The notes under the pieces: generated by a model
What the model was told of the DNA's origin: nothing
Database searches by the model: none
What the model saw: only the letters and a program-made list of their open reading frames with translations
Position numbers and translations under genes: made by a program
Source: Myxococcus qinghaiensis
GTDB lineage: Bacteria; Myxococcota; Myxococcia; Myxococcales; Myxococcaceae
Reading direction: 5' to 3'
Assembly: GCF_024198215.1 (NCBI RefSeq)
Contig: NZ_JAKCFA010000023.1
Span: forward strand, 141,689 to 205,688
DNA: 64,000 bases
Shown: positions 44,021 through 53,262 of the stretch, in pieces
Numbering within the stretch: the first letter of the stretch is position 1
Layout of the letters: each line of letters starts with the position of its first letter

Positions 44021-45259
44021 ATGAAAAGCCCCCTCCTGCTGGCCTCCTTGTTGTTCTCCTCCACGAGCTTCGGCTTCGGTGAGGACCTCTGTTACGCGAC
44101 GTCGGGCGGTGCGCCGCTCAACTGTCAGCCGCTGCCTTCGGGGTGCGCGCCGGGTGACGCCTCGATGGCTTGCAAGGCCGCGGCGGTGAATGCGGCGGCG
44201 ACCGCGAAGGGGCAGTCGAATGGGGCGCGCAGCCTCGTCCACGCGGATGCCACATTTCTGTTGGCGCAGGCGGTGGGCTTCGACGCCGTCAGCGCCTACT
44301 GGATTGCCGCCTATGACCAGGCGACGGACCTGTCGACCTTCACGCCCCGGACGCTGAATGGCGGCGCGGTGTCGGACGGCGTGGCGCGCACCACGAAGTC
44401 CATCTCCGGGGTGAACCGGGGCAACTTCAACCAGGGCGGCGTGTTGTTCCACTTCGTCACCCCGCGCAACGGTGGGGCGATGTCCCCGGATGCCACGGTG
44501 GACGGGCTGCATCCGGACACGACGGACGTGGACGAGGTGCTGCTCGCCAACCTGCGCGCGTGGGTGCTCCAGGGCCAGGGCGCCGGGCGGGGCTGCACGG
44601 GGGGCCTGACGACGCCGATGGCCAACGGGGGTTATGCCCTGGGGACGGGCTGCTACGCGTTCTCCGGCGCGCCGGGCGTCATCTCGGGCAGCGTGGCGGC
44701 GGTGGGGCCCGTCGCGGTGCCCATCAGCTCGACGACGGGGCCGCAGGTGATGGACGTGGAGACGGGTGTGCTGTCCACGGGCTTCGATGAGTACATCGGC
44801 ACCTATGCGTTCGAGGCCCGCGCGGGCATCTTCCTGCATGCCCTGGCGGACCGAATCTCACATCATGTCTGCACGGATGCCTCGTCGAGCTACGGGCCGC
44901 TCGGGCCGCAGCGCACCTTCACCATCGACATGTCCAACGCCGAGTGCGTCCAGACGATGCACGTGCTGCGTCACGTCTGGGAGACGGGCGTCGATTTCTC
45001 CGCGCTGCCGGCGCGCGAGCAGACCACCCCGGCCACGTTGGGGGAGGTGTTCGATGCGCTGCTCGAGTTCGCCACCGCGCGGGGAGTCGCGTCAGGGCCG
45101 AACAGCCAGACGCTCGCGCTGAGGACGGCGCTCGTCAGCGAGCTGTCCGCCGCGCTGGAGACCTACGACGCCCGGGCCCGCGCCATCGCCGTGCGCGACG
45201 TGGGGTGCACCCGGAGCTACGCCGTGTTCCCGGGCATGCCGGCCTGTGGAACGCCGTGA
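44021..45259 (+). CDS. Secreted protein with His/Asp-rich motifs, unknown
   Basis: The 412-residue product has a signal peptide (LLLASLLFSSTSFGFGEDLC). The mature protein has seven to eight Cys and conserved-looking motifs: RSLVHADATFLLAQAVGFDA then YWIAAYDQATDL, VLFHFVTPRNGG, and ALADRISHHVCTDAS. The order His-Asp-x7-Ala-x-Gly-Phe plus FHF and D-x3-HH is reminiscent of DUF6765-like or other zinc-dependent hydrolases, but I cannot prove that. GGTTCCTGGAGGC precedes ATG 44021. It could act on a surface substrate. Confidence in the function is low. Confidence 0.75.
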   Translation: MKSPLLLASLLFSSTSFGFGEDLCYATSGGAPLNCQPLPSGCAPGDASMACKAAAVNAAATAKGQSNGARSLVHADATFLLAQAVGFDAVSAYWIAAYDQATDLSTFTPRTLNGGAVSDGVARTTKSISGVNRGNFNQGGVLFHFVTPRNGGAMSPDATVDGLHPDTTDVDEVLLANLRAWVLQGQGAGRGCTGGLTTPMANGGYALGTGCYAFSGAPGVISGSVAAVGPVAVPISSTTGPQVMDVETGVLSTGFDEYIGTYAFEARAGIFLHALADRISHHVCTDASSSYGPLGPQRTFTIDMSNAECVQTMHVLRHVWETGVDFSALPAREQTTPATLGEVFDALLEFATARGVASGPNSQTLALRTALVSELSAALETYDARARAIAVRDVGCTRSYAVFPGMPACGTP

Positions 45260-45311
45260 CGCTTCTTCATCCCGGGCGTGACGCTCGTCGTTGATGTCGA
45301 CTCGTGGCCTG

Positions 45312-45869
45312 TCAGGGCAGGCGACTCCTGAGCTGAAGCCATTCGGCCAGTTCTGGATGCTTCTGCACCACCCCTGAGTCGGAGATGTGGCTCAGGGTGT
45401 TGAGCGCGCTCTTGATGTAGCGCAGCTTGAGGAGCGTCTCGATGGGAATGGTGCGCCAGTCTGGTGTCGCTACGATTCTGGCGGCCTCTTCGAGGGGAAA
45501 GACGGCGAGATCCTGGAACCACCTGAAGATGGTGTCGGGGTCCAGGACCGCATCGCCGTCTCGGGCGCCCAGTTCCTTGATCATCCACGCTCGCAGGCTC
45601 ATCGCGGAGAGCATGAAGGTGTGCGCATCACCACCAGGAGGACGCTCCGCGAGCACGCCATAAACGAGGAGCGCCAGATGGGCCCAGGGCACGCTCCGCT
45701 CCGTTTTGGCCCGAGCAGCCACTGTGAAGGCGAAGCCATCCCAATTGAAATTCTCGCCTCCCACGGGCTCGCCGATGGAAAGCCCATCGAGCCAGGCCAT
45801 GACCTGTGGAAGGGGCCAGCTCAGAACCGTCTGCAGAAGGGGCGTTTGGGTCGCCATGCGTATCGTCAC
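45312..45869 (-). CDS. Soluble protein, unknown
   Basis: The 185-residue cytosolic-looking protein is rich in Leu and Trp (SWPLPQVMAWLDGLSIGEPV, then WAHLALLVYGVLAERPPGGD), with AWMIKELGARDGDAVLDPDT and RYIKSALNTLSHISDSGVVQ in the C-terminal half. It has no signal, membrane helix or known motif. GTG 45869 and ATG 45857 are alternative starts. It converges on the secreted-protein gene at 44021. The neighbourhood upstream is AT-richer. Family unknown. Confidence 0.6.
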   Translation of the reverse strand: MTIRMATQTPLLQTVLSWPLPQVMAWLDGLSIGEPVGGENFNWDGFAFTVAARAKTERSVPWAHLALLVYGVLAERPPGGDAHTFMLSAMSLRAWMIKELGARDGDAVLDPDTIFRWFQDLAVFPLEEAARIVATPDWRTIPIETLLKLRYIKSALNTLSHISDSGVVQKHPELAEWLQLRSRLP

Positions 45870-46329
45870 GGAGCGAAGGTGATTCCGAGCAAGGGCCTCG
45901 CCCCGAAGTCAAGGCCACCTGGGTGGCTCGGCACCGAAGTGCACCTGAAGCGTGCCCGCCGTTGTCCAGCTTCGCACCCACACTGGTGCAGATGAGTGTG
46001 GCGGCGTGAGACAGAAAAATATTGTCTTGGCGGAGCGCGACACCTGCAACGCCATGCGGGCTGTTTCTTGCGTGGCACTCGCATTTTAGGTGTCGCGGGT
46101 CTGTCCGATTTGGCGTGGGTAAAGGGACTTGTGTGTCTGCCTTTGCTTGGGGTGCGTGACGCTCCGAGTCGTTTTCCAGGCCGCTCGAATCTTTGATTCC
46201 CGAGAGGACGCGCCCCGCATGGGTGGATGTAGGAACTTGATTTTCTGCACGCAAGGAGTTGCATCCGTCGCGTTGATACATGCAAGACAGTGAGAAGCAC
46301 CGCTTCTTCCTGACGTGGAGGTCGCCGAT
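45870..46329. other. AT-richer gene-free stretch
   Basis: These 460 bp contain sequence notably poorer in GC than the neighbours (for example aaaatattgtc near 46016 and gaacttgattttctgc near 46229), with no frame longer than expected that has a ribosome binding site. It probably holds promoters of the two divergent genes. The composition shift may mark acquired DNA. Confidence 0.4.
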
Positions 46330-49122
46330 ATGGGTGTCGTCCGACGCGCGGTCTTGCTGCTGTGCTTCACCTCGCTCCTGCTCCCCGGGATGTCTCACGC
46401 CGGTGAATCGTTCGTGAACTGGGAGGACCCTCATGTCCACCCGCTGGACCTGACTCCTGACGGCAATTTGCTGCTGGCGGTGAACACCGCCGACAACCGG
46501 CTGATGGTGTTCGACGTGACGTCGCGACGCGGGCTGGAGCTGGTGGCCTCCATCCCCGTGGGCCTGGACCCCGTGTCGGTGCGGGCTCGGAGCAACACCG
46601 AGGCGTGGGTGGTGAACCACATCTCCGACAGCGTGAGCATCGTCGACCTGCGACGCGGCACCGTGACGGCCACCATCCATACGGATGACGAACCCGCGGA
46701 TGTCGTCTTCGCGGGCCGCCCGGAGCGCGCCTTCATCACCTGCTCCCAGGTCAACCGCGTGCTGGTGGTGGACCCGCGCCGCCCGGATGCCACACCTCAG
46801 CGCATCACCCTGAAGGGCGAGGACCCGCGCGCGCTCGCGGTGAGCCCCGACGGCCGCTTCGTCTACGCGGCCATCTTCGAGTCCGGCAACGGCAGCACCA
46901 TCCTCGGCGGCGGCTCGCTGATTCCGGATGCCTACCCACCCAACGCCGTGAGCGACACGCGCGGGCCCTATGGCGGCATCAACCCGCCGCCCAACGCGGG
47001 CTCCTCCTTCTTCCCGGCGCTCAATCCGGCCAACCCGCCGCCTCCGCCCGTGGGCCTCATCGTGCGCAAGAACACGCGAGGCCAGTGGCTGGACGACAAC
47101 CGCGCGGACTGGACGGCCCTGGTGAGCGGCTCGAATGCCGCCGCCTCCGGTCGCCTCACGGGCTGGGACCTGCCGGACCGCGACCTGGCCATCATCGACA
47201 CGGCGTCACTCGACGTCAGCTACGCCACGCGGCTGATGAACGCGAACATGGCGCTGGCCGTGCATCCCTCCGGCTCCGTCACGGTGGTGGGCACCGACGC
47301 GCGCAACGAGGTGCGCTTCGAGCCGAACGTCAACGGGCGCTTCCTTCGTGTGCTGATGGCGGTGGTGGACCCGCGCCGGCCTTCGTCGTCCTTGGTGCAT
47401 GACCTCAACCCGCACCTGAACTACGCCACGCCGACGGTGCCGCAGTCCGTGCGGAACCTGTCGGTGGGAGACCCGCGCGGCATCGCCTGGAACTCGCGCG
47501 GCACGCGGGCCTTCGTGACGGGCATGGGCTCCAACAACGTGGTGGCGGTGGGCCTGGGCGGCGCGCGGCTGGCGCAGGCGGAGGTGGGCGAGGGGCCCAC
47601 GGGCATCGTCCTCGACGACTCGCGTGACAGGCTCTACGTGCTCAACCGCTTCGGCGCGAGCATCTCCGTGTTGAGCACGGACCGCCTCAAGGAACTCTCG
47701 CGGGTGGCGTTCTTCGACCCGACGCCCGAGTCCCTCAAGGCGGGCCGCAAGCACCTCTACGACACGCACAAGACGTCGGGCCTGGGCCACGTGGCCTGTG
47801 CGTCGTGCCACATCGACGGGCGCATGGATCGGCTGGCGTGGGACTTGGGTGACCCGACGGGCGCGGTGAAGTCCCTGGCCGGGCAGAACCTGGGCATGGG
47901 CCTTCCGCTGCCGCCCTTCGAGGCGTGGCACCCGATGAAGGGCCCCATGACGACGCAGACGCTCCAGGATATCATTGGCAAGGAGCCGCTGCACTGGCGC
48001 GGAGACCGCGCGAGCCTGGAGGAGTTCAACCCCGCCTTCGAGGGCCTCCAGGGTGACGATGCCCAGCTCACGACGCGGGAGATGAAGGAGCTGCGCTCGT
48101 TCCTCGCGACGCTGACCTTCCCGCCCAACCCGTTCCGCAACCTGGACAACTCGCTGCCCCGGAACCTGCCCTTGCCGGGCCACTACACGACGGGCCGCTT
48201 CGCGCCCGCGGGCCAGCCGCTGCCCAATGGTGACGCGACGCGGGGCATGGCGATATTTCGTCCGCCGCGCCTGCTCGCGCAGGGCCTCTTCGCGTGCAAT
48301 ACGTGCCACACCTTCCCGTCGGGCCTCGCCGTCGACATGCAGTGGACCGGCGCCATGTGGATGCCCATGCCGAAGGGCGCCATGGGTGAGTCTCACCACG
48401 CGCTCGTCTCCACCGACGGCAGCACCAACGTCACGCTCAAGGTGCCGCAGCTGCGCAACGTCTACGAGAAGGTGGGCATGGAGCTGACGCAGAAGGAGAG
48501 TCTCGCGGGCTTCGCCTTCATCCATGACGGCAGCGTGGACTCGCTGGCGCGCTTCATCACCGAGCCGACCTTCAACCCGGAGAGCGACCAGGAGGTGGCG
48601 GACCTCGTCGCGCTGCTGCTGTCCTTCTCTGGCTCGGAGCTGCCGCGCGGCTCGGCCACGGACATGTTCTTGCCGCCGGGGCCTGACAGCAAGGACTCGC
48701 ACGCGGCGGTGGGGCAGCAGGTGACGCTGACGACGGCCACGCCCTCCGAGTTCGCCCGGGTGTTGCAGTTCATGTCCCTGGCGGAGCAGGGCAAGGTGGG
48801 CCTGGTGGTGAAGGGGCGCCGCTCTGGCGAGGCGCGCGGCTTCACCTACCTGGGCGGCGGGGTGTTCCAGTCGGACCGGGCCTCGGAGAAGGTGGGTGCC
48901 TTCCTGCTGCTGGCGGGGGCACGGCCTGGCTCGGAGCTGACATACACCGTGGTGCCCGCGGGCTCCGAGCGACGCATCGGCGTGGACCAGGACCAGGACG
49001 GCATGTTGGACCGGGACGAGCTGGACCGGGGTCGCAGGCCGGACCTGGCGAATGATGGCCGACGGCTCGTCGAGGGTGAGGGGGCGGGTCAGAGTGGCCC
49101 GCTTGCGACCGCGGATTTGTAA
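46330..49122 (+). CDS. Secreted beta-propeller / diheme cytochrome c fusion
   Basis: The 930-residue protein starts at ATG 46330 (GTGGAGGTC upstream) with a signal peptide (AVLLLCFTSLLLPGMSHA). Residues about 35-470 form a YVTN/NHL-type propeller (DLTPDGNLLLAVNTADNRLM, ALAVSPDGRFVYAAI, VHPSGSVTVVGTD). Two heme c motifs follow, CASCH and CNTCH, about residues 490 and 660, similar to the peroxidase-like MauG/CCP arrangement. A Ca-binding-type DQDQDGMLDRDELDRG lies near the C-terminus. It probably transfers electrons or oxidises a periplasmic substrate. No second-heme Met or His could be assigned. Confidence 0.87.
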   Translation: MGVVRRAVLLLCFTSLLLPGMSHAGESFVNWEDPHVHPLDLTPDGNLLLAVNTADNRLMVFDVTSRRGLELVASIPVGLDPVSVRARSNTEAWVVNHISDSVSIVDLRRGTVTATIHTDDEPADVVFAGRPERAFITCSQVNRVLVVDPRRPDATPQRITLKGEDPRALAVSPDGRFVYAAIFESGNGSTILGGGSLIPDAYPPNAVSDTRGPYGGINPPPNAGSSFFPALNPANPPPPPVGLIVRKNTRGQWLDDNRADWTALVSGSNAAASGRLTGWDLPDRDLAIIDTASLDVSYATRLMNANMALAVHPSGSVTVVGTDARNEVRFEPNVNGRFLRVLMAVVDPRRPSSSLVHDLNPHLNYATPTVPQSVRNLSVGDPRGIAWNSRGTRAFVTGMGSNNVVAVGLGGARLAQAEVGEGPTGIVLDDSRDRLYVLNRFGASISVLSTDRLKELSRVAFFDPTPESLKAGRKHLYDTHKTSGLGHVACASCHIDGRMDRLAWDLGDPTGAVKSLAGQNLGMGLPLPPFEAWHPMKGPMTTQTLQDIIGKEPLHWRGDRASLEEFNPAFEGLQGDDAQLTTREMKELRSFLATLTFPPNPFRNLDNSLPRNLPLPGHYTTGRFAPAGQPLPNGDATRGMAIFRPPRLLAQGLFACNTCHTFPSGLAVDMQWTGAMWMPMPKGAMGESHHALVSTDGSTNVTLKVPQLRNVYEKVGMELTQKESLAGFAFIHDGSVDSLARFITEPTFNPESDQEVADLVALLLSFSGSELPRGSATDMFLPPGPDSKDSHAAVGQQVTLTTATPSEFARVLQFMSLAEQGKVGLVVKGRRSGEARGFTYLGGGVFQSDRASEKVGAFLLLAGARPGSELTYTVVPAGSERRIGVDQDQDGMLDRDELDRGRRPDLANDGRRLVEGEGAGQSGPLATADL

Positions 49123-49182
49123 CCCGTATCGTCTCACGTGGGGGGCTGCTCGTCAGCCCATACGGTCCTTGGAGGCGTGAGC

Positions 49183-49581
49183 ATGAAACTGAAAGTCGCG
49201 TATTGGGTTGTCACCGGGCTGGTATCACTGTCGGCCGCGGGCTCCGCCTTCCTGTATCTGACCGCTGCGCCGAACATGGTCGCGGCGTTCGAGCACCTGG
49301 GCTACCCGGACTACTTCCGGACCATGCTCGGCGTCGCGAAGCTGCTGGGCGTGGTGGCGCTGTGGGCCCCCTTGCCCCGCACGTTGCGCGAGTGGGCCTA
49401 TGCGGGCTTCGCCATCGACTTCGTGGCGGCGGCCGTGTCGCACATCGCGATGGGAGATCCGCTGGGCACCGCTGTCGCGCCCATCGTCGTCCTGACGCTG
49501 CTGCTCACCTCGCACCAGCTCTGGCACCGCGTGTCGGCTGGCGTGGAGTCCTCGCCCGTCGCTCACCCCGCGGGGGCCTGA
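49183..49581 (+). CDS. DoxX-family membrane protein
   Basis: The 132-residue protein starts at ATG 49183, directly after GGAGGCGTGAGC. It has about four helices with the DoxX pattern: VAYWVVTGLVSLSAAGSAF, then VAAFEHLGYPDYFRTMLGVA, KLLGVVALWAP and the C-terminal AVAPIVVLTLLLTSHQLW. DoxX-like proteins are linked to quinone or thiosulfate chemistry or redox defence, but many have no known role. It is 60 bp after the beta-propeller protein, on the same strand. Confidence 0.83.
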   Translation: MKLKVAYWVVTGLVSLSAAGSAFLYLTAAPNMVAAFEHLGYPDYFRTMLGVAKLLGVVALWAPLPRTLREWAYAGFAIDFVAAAVSHIAMGDPLGTAVAPIVVLTLLLTSHQLWHRVSAGVESSPVAHPAGA

Positions 49582-49646
49582 AGTCTCTCGGGCGGACAGC
49601 TCCGGAGTCAGCGCGCTCCGGAGCCGTCCCTCGAGCGACGTGGCGC

Positions 49647-50186
49647 TCAGGGCGTCGTGGGCCAGATGAGGCGAGGCTCTTCGTCACCCTTCGCCACGAG
49701 CACGCTGACGTCATCGACGAGGTCCTCGGAGTCGAGGGCCTGGAGCACGGTGCGGACGGCGGCCTCGGCGTGCATCACCTGGCAGTGGACGCGCAGGTGG
49801 CCGTCGCGCAGCTCGCCGCCCTCCACCTCGCCGTTGCCTGTCCAGCCGAGCGCGTCGGTGAGCAGCTCCTCGACGGCGACGCGCTTCTCCACGTCGTGGC
49901 CGGTGCCCTTGCCCTCGATGGGGTACTGGACGATGAGCGTGGCCATGGCGTCGGGCTCGGGCTCGTCGTAGTCCTGTTCGATGAGCGGACCGGCGGCGTC
50001 GGCGATGGCGAAGTCGGGGTCTTCTTCCGGAGGGAGGGGCATGTCCTTCTGTTCGCCCACTTCGCCCACGGTGCCCCAGTGCGTGGTGAGCACGCCCTCA
50101 TGCACCCAGACCTCCCAGTAACGGAGGCTGTCGCCTTCCTTCTTGTAGAGCTTCAGCAAGTCAAACCCCAGGGGAGGGCCCTCCAT
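49647..50186 (-). CDS. Soluble protein with WGR-like N-terminus
   Basis: The 179-residue acidic cytosolic protein starts with FDLLKLYKKEGDSLRYWEVW followed by VLTTHWGTVGEVGEQ. The WEVWV...WG-TVG pattern resembles a WGR domain, a nucleic-acid-binding module in PARPs and bacterial proteins, though the central W-G-R is W-G-T here. The rest is rich in Asp/Glu with ATLIVQYPIEGKGTGHDVEK. No ribosome binding site stands before ATG 50186. Function not known. Confidence 0.65.
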   Translation of the reverse strand: MEGPPLGFDLLKLYKKEGDSLRYWEVWVHEGVLTTHWGTVGEVGEQKDMPLPPEEDPDFAIADAAGPLIEQDYDEPEPDAMATLIVQYPIEGKGTGHDVEKRVAVEELLTDALGWTGNGEVEGGELRDGHLRVHCQVMHAEAAVRTVLQALDSEDLVDDVSVLVAKGDEEPRLIWPTTP

Positions 50187-50240
50187 AGCATGGCGTCCGG
50201 CTGGCGCCAGCCCGTGGAGGAGCCCGGGCCCGGGGGCCGT

Positions 50241-51011
50241 TCAGAAGGCGCGGCCCTGTCCGCCGTCCACGGGGAGGGTGGCCCCCGTCACCCAGCGGGC
50301 GCGCTCCGAGCAGAGGAAGGCCACCACGTCCGCCACCTCCTCGGGCGAGCCGAAGCGACCCCAGGGCAGCTCGTCCTTCACCATCTTCGCCACCTTGTCC
50401 GGGTCTGCCTTCTGGCGTTTGTCCCAGCTGCCCCCGGGGAAGAGGATGGAGCCGGGCGCCACACCGTTGACGCGGATGCGGTGGCGCGCGAGGTCCACGG
50501 CCATCTCCTTGGTCAGCGCGGTGATGCCCGCCTTCGCGGTGGTGTAGGGCGCGCTGGCGGCGTACTCGCGGCCGTAGATGGAGTTGATGTGGATGATGGT
50601 GCCGCCGCCGTTGGCGCGCATGACCTCCACGGCCCGCTGGCTGCACCACACGGCGGACATCAGGTTGCGGTCCATCACCGCGCTCCACTGCTCCACCGTG
50701 GCCGCGTCGAAAGAGCCCGCGCCGCCGCTGCCGCCCACGTTGTTCACCAGGATGTCGAGCGTCCCGAACGCGCGCACCGCCGCATCCACCGCCGCCACGG
50801 CTCCGGCCTGCGTGGCCACGTCCGCGACGACGGTGGCCACGTCCGCGCCCGCCGCGCGCAGCTCCTTCGCCGCGGTCTCCAATGCCTCCGCGCCCCGCGC
50901 GCTGAGACACACCCGCGCACCCTCACGGGCCAGCGCCGCCACCGTGGCCCGTCCGATGCCCCGGCTGCTGCCGGTGACGAGGGCCGCCTTGCCTCTGAGC
51001 TCCAGTTCCAT
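50241..51011 (-). CDS. Short-chain dehydrogenase/reductase (FabG-like)
   Basis: The 256-residue oxidoreductase has the Rossmann motif LVTGSSRGIGRATV, the structural NNVG in LDILVNNVGGSG, the catalytic Ser in IIHINSIYG and Tyr/Lys in SAPYTTAKAGI, and the C-terminal PVDGGQG. It is a classical SDR, probably NADP-dependent by the ARGAE segment (Arg after strand 2). Substrate unknown. It is downstream of the alpha/beta hydrolase gene on the same strand, with a hairpin between. Confidence 0.9.
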   Translation of the reverse strand: MELELRGKAALVTGSSRGIGRATVAALAREGARVCLSARGAEALETAAKELRAAGADVATVVADVATQAGAVAAVDAAVRAFGTLDILVNNVGGSGGAGSFDAATVEQWSAVMDRNLMSAVWCSQRAVEVMRANGGGTIIHINSIYGREYAASAPYTTAKAGITALTKEMAVDLARHRIRVNGVAPGSILFPGGSWDKRQKADPDKVAKMVKDELPWGRFGSPEEVADVVAFLCSERARWVTGATLPVDGGQGRAF

Positions 51012-51106
51012 GGCGCCGGTTCTACTTCAGGTCACCCGGGAGGAAACGCGGTCCGCGAGCGACCTGACGCCTGTTTCACACGACGACTCCCGCGCCGCGC
51101 GAGAGG

Positions 51107-51143
51107 GGAGTGTCATGTGGCGTGCAAGGCCGGATGACACTCC
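51107..51143 (-). terminator. 10 bp perfect inverted repeat between hydrolase and SDR genes
   Basis: Arms GGAGTGTCAT (51107-51116) and ATGACACTCC (51134-51143) are exact complements with a 17-base loop and extend outward by wobble and GC pairs. It lies 116 bp after the hydrolase stop (minus strand), and no T-run follows, so it could end the transcript or act as an operator for the SDR gene. Confidence 0.45.
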
Positions 51144-51258
51144 TCGCGAGGGGTGCACGGAGGGCCGGAGTCGTGCGGCTTCCTCGCGTGCGTTGACGCC
51201 GCGCCTCCTTCCGTCATGCGTTGGCGCGGAGCGAGCCGAGGGGCTCGACGGACGTGGG

Positions 51259-52227
51259 CTATCGAGGGTTGACGGGGCGCGGGGTGAGCGCCTGGGTGGC
51301 GAGCCACTCGACGGCGTCTTCCCACAGCGTGTCGCGGAAGCTCTCGCGGAAGAAGCCGAAGTGGCCGATGGGCTGGCCCACCTGCTTCGGTGTCACCCGA
51401 CGGTGCTCCACCAGCGCGTCCGCGTAGAACGACAGCAGGTGCTCCACGGAGGCCTTCGAGGCGATGGGGTCGTCCGCGAAGCTGTAGGCGCGCAGGGGCA
51501 GGTACAGGGACGCGAAGGCCTCGCGGCGAGGCTCACCTCCCTCGCTGAGCAGGTAGTCCGGAGACAGGCACCAGCGCGCCCACTGCTCGGCCACGCCCGC
51601 GGGCAGGTCCTCCGCTGTTCCCGCCCAGCCCGGCAGCTTGCCGAAGGCCCGAGTCAGCACCGGCGTCAGCACGCGCCAGTTGAGCGCCATGCGCAGCCGC
51701 TGGGGGAACAGCTTGTAGTAGCCGGAGCCCGTCGCCACGTTCAGCAGTGCGGACACTTCGCGCGCGTTCTCCGCCAGCCCGAGCAGCTGGCCGCCCACGC
51801 TGTGGCCCACCATCAGCAAGCGGCGGCCCGGGAAGCGCTCGCGCATCGTGGCGATGGCGCCCGCGAGGTCCTGGCTCCCCCAGTCTTCCATGCGCGCGCT
51901 GAAGCCCTGGAAGGAGTCCGGGCGCGAGCCGCCGATGCCTCGGTAGTCGAAGGTGACGGTGGGGAAGCCCCGGCGCGCGAGGAAGGACGCGAAGCGCGAG
52001 TAGTACCGCTGCTTCGCTCCCGTGGCCCCGCCCACCAGCACCACCGCGCCGACCTCCGCGCCTTCGTGCGGGAAGAGGGTGGCGGACAGCGTGTAGCCGT
52101 CCTGGGCCTTGAGTCGGAACGGGACGCCCGGGCTCGAGGCCTGGGTGACCGCCGTCAGTCTGTCCTCCTGGGGGAGGCTCCGCACCGAGGGGACTGTGTC
52201 TTGCTCCAGCGCCGTCGCATGAGACAT
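51259..52227 (-). CDS. Alpha/beta hydrolase, S33-like
   Basis: The 322-residue protein starts at ATG 52227. The oxyanion loop is AVVLVGGATGAKQRYYSRFA, the strand after is FPTVTFDYRGIGGS, and the nucleophile elbow is VGHSVGGQ with Ser143. The acid may be Asp in FADDPIA, and the His is in QVGQPIGHFGFF. It has no signal peptide, so it acts in the cytosol on an ester or lipid-like substrate. It is divergent from a LysR gene with two tandem operator-like repeats between them, suggesting LysR control. Confidence 0.85.
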   Translation of the reverse strand: MSHATALEQDTVPSVRSLPQEDRLTAVTQASSPGVPFRLKAQDGYTLSATLFPHEGAEVGAVVLVGGATGAKQRYYSRFASFLARRGFPTVTFDYRGIGGSRPDSFQGFSARMEDWGSQDLAGAIATMRERFPGRRLLMVGHSVGGQLLGLAENAREVSALLNVATGSGYYKLFPQRLRMALNWRVLTPVLTRAFGKLPGWAGTAEDLPAGVAEQWARWCLSPDYLLSEGGEPRREAFASLYLPLRAYSFADDPIASKASVEHLLSFYADALVEHRRVTPKQVGQPIGHFGFFRESFRDTLWEDAVEWLATQALTPRPVNPR

Positions 52228-52307
52228 GGAAATCGCGTTCTCCTGTCGTTCGCGCGGGGCCGCCAGGCGTGCCGCCGCTTCCAGGTTCGGAGATAGCGCT
52301 GGAAGTG

Positions 52308-52342
52308 CTGCGAGAATGCAGGGCTTTGCTGCACCATTGCAG
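52308..52342. promoter_or_regulatory. Two CTGC-N6-GCAG repeats in the LysR/hydrolase gap
   Basis: CTGC-N6-GCAG occurs at 52308-52321 and again at 52329-52342. The copies are 21 bp apart (two helix turns) and end 2 bp before the LysR start at 52345. Such spaced dyads fit binding of a LysR tetramer to its divergent promoter. Confidence 0.55.
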
Positions 52343-52344
52343 GC

Positions 52345-53247
52345 ATGGATCTGCGATGGGACGACCTGCGCTACCTCCTCTCCGTGGCACGCCAGGGCTC
52401 GCTCGCCGGGGCGGCCCGTGAGCTGCGGGTGGATGCGACCACGGTGGGCCGGAGACTGTCGGCGCTGGAGAAGGCGCTGGGCACGCGGCTGGTGCTGCGA
52501 GGCTCGCGGACGCTGGGGCTCACGGAGGAGGCAGAGGCGGTGGTGGCGCGAGCGCGGGAGATGGAGGACTCTCTCCGGCTGCTCCATGACTCCGTCTCCA
52601 ATGAGGCGAAGGCGGAGGGCACTGTCCGCCTCGCGGCCACGGAGTATCTGGCCCAGGCCCTGCTCGCCGCGCAGCTGGGAGAGCTGCACACGCGCCACCC
52701 CGGGCTGAACCTGGAACTGGTGGTGGGCACGGACGTGGTGGACCTCCAGCGAGGCGACGCGGACCTGGCGCTGCGGTTGACGCCGCCCCGAGGCGATGCG
52801 CTGGTGGTGCGCAAGGTGGGCGAGATTGCCTTCGCCATGTACGCGTCACGCGGATACCTGCGCCGCCGCGGCGCTCCTCGGCCCGGAGACTTCCGTGAGC
52901 ACACGGTGCTCGTCTACCGCACGGCCCTCACGTCCGGAGAGGAGTCGGAGGTGCTCAAGCGGCTGACGTCGGGCGGGCGGCGACTGCTGCAGAGCAACAG
53001 CACCTCGGTGCTGCGAGAAGCGGCGGCGGCGAATCTGGGGGTCGCGTTGCTTCCGTGTCTCTCGGGAGAGAGAGACCCCCGGTTGACGCGCGTGGGCGCG
53101 GGAGTCCTGGCGAAGCGGCCCTTGTGGCTGACGTTTCACAAGGACTTGCAGAGCAGCCCCCGTGTGCGCGCGGTTTCGGACTGGGTGGCGGAGCTGTGTC
53201 GACGCGAGAAGGCGGGGCTCGCGGGGACTGAGGCGGCGTCGCGGTGA
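52345..53247 (+). CDS. LysR-family transcriptional regulator
   Basis: The 300-residue protein begins DLRWDDLRYLLSVARQGSLA, with the helix-turn-helix DATTVGRRLSALEKALGTRL, then a LysR substrate-binding domain (about 90-290). It is likely a regulator of the divergent hydrolase at 51259-52227, whose promoter region contains two dyad repeats. The GRR in the recognition helix is typical of the smaller LysR (YafC/DsdC-like) group. The inducer is unknown. Confidence 0.92.
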   Translation: MDLRWDDLRYLLSVARQGSLAGAARELRVDATTVGRRLSALEKALGTRLVLRGSRTLGLTEEAEAVVARAREMEDSLRLLHDSVSNEAKAEGTVRLAATEYLAQALLAAQLGELHTRHPGLNLELVVGTDVVDLQRGDADLALRLTPPRGDALVVRKVGEIAFAMYASRGYLRRRGAPRPGDFREHTVLVYRTALTSGEESEVLKRLTSGGRRLLQSNSTSVLREAAAANLGVALLPCLSGERDPRLTRVGAGVLAKRPLWLTFHKDLQSSPRVRAVSDWVAELCRREKAGLAGTEAASR

Positions 53248-53262
53248 GTCACCCCGCGGGTT

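Noticed and set aside
47206..49137. A 643-codon minus-strand frame opposite the cytochrome c protein
   Set aside because: Antisense shadow; no start context and unnatural amino-acid composition.
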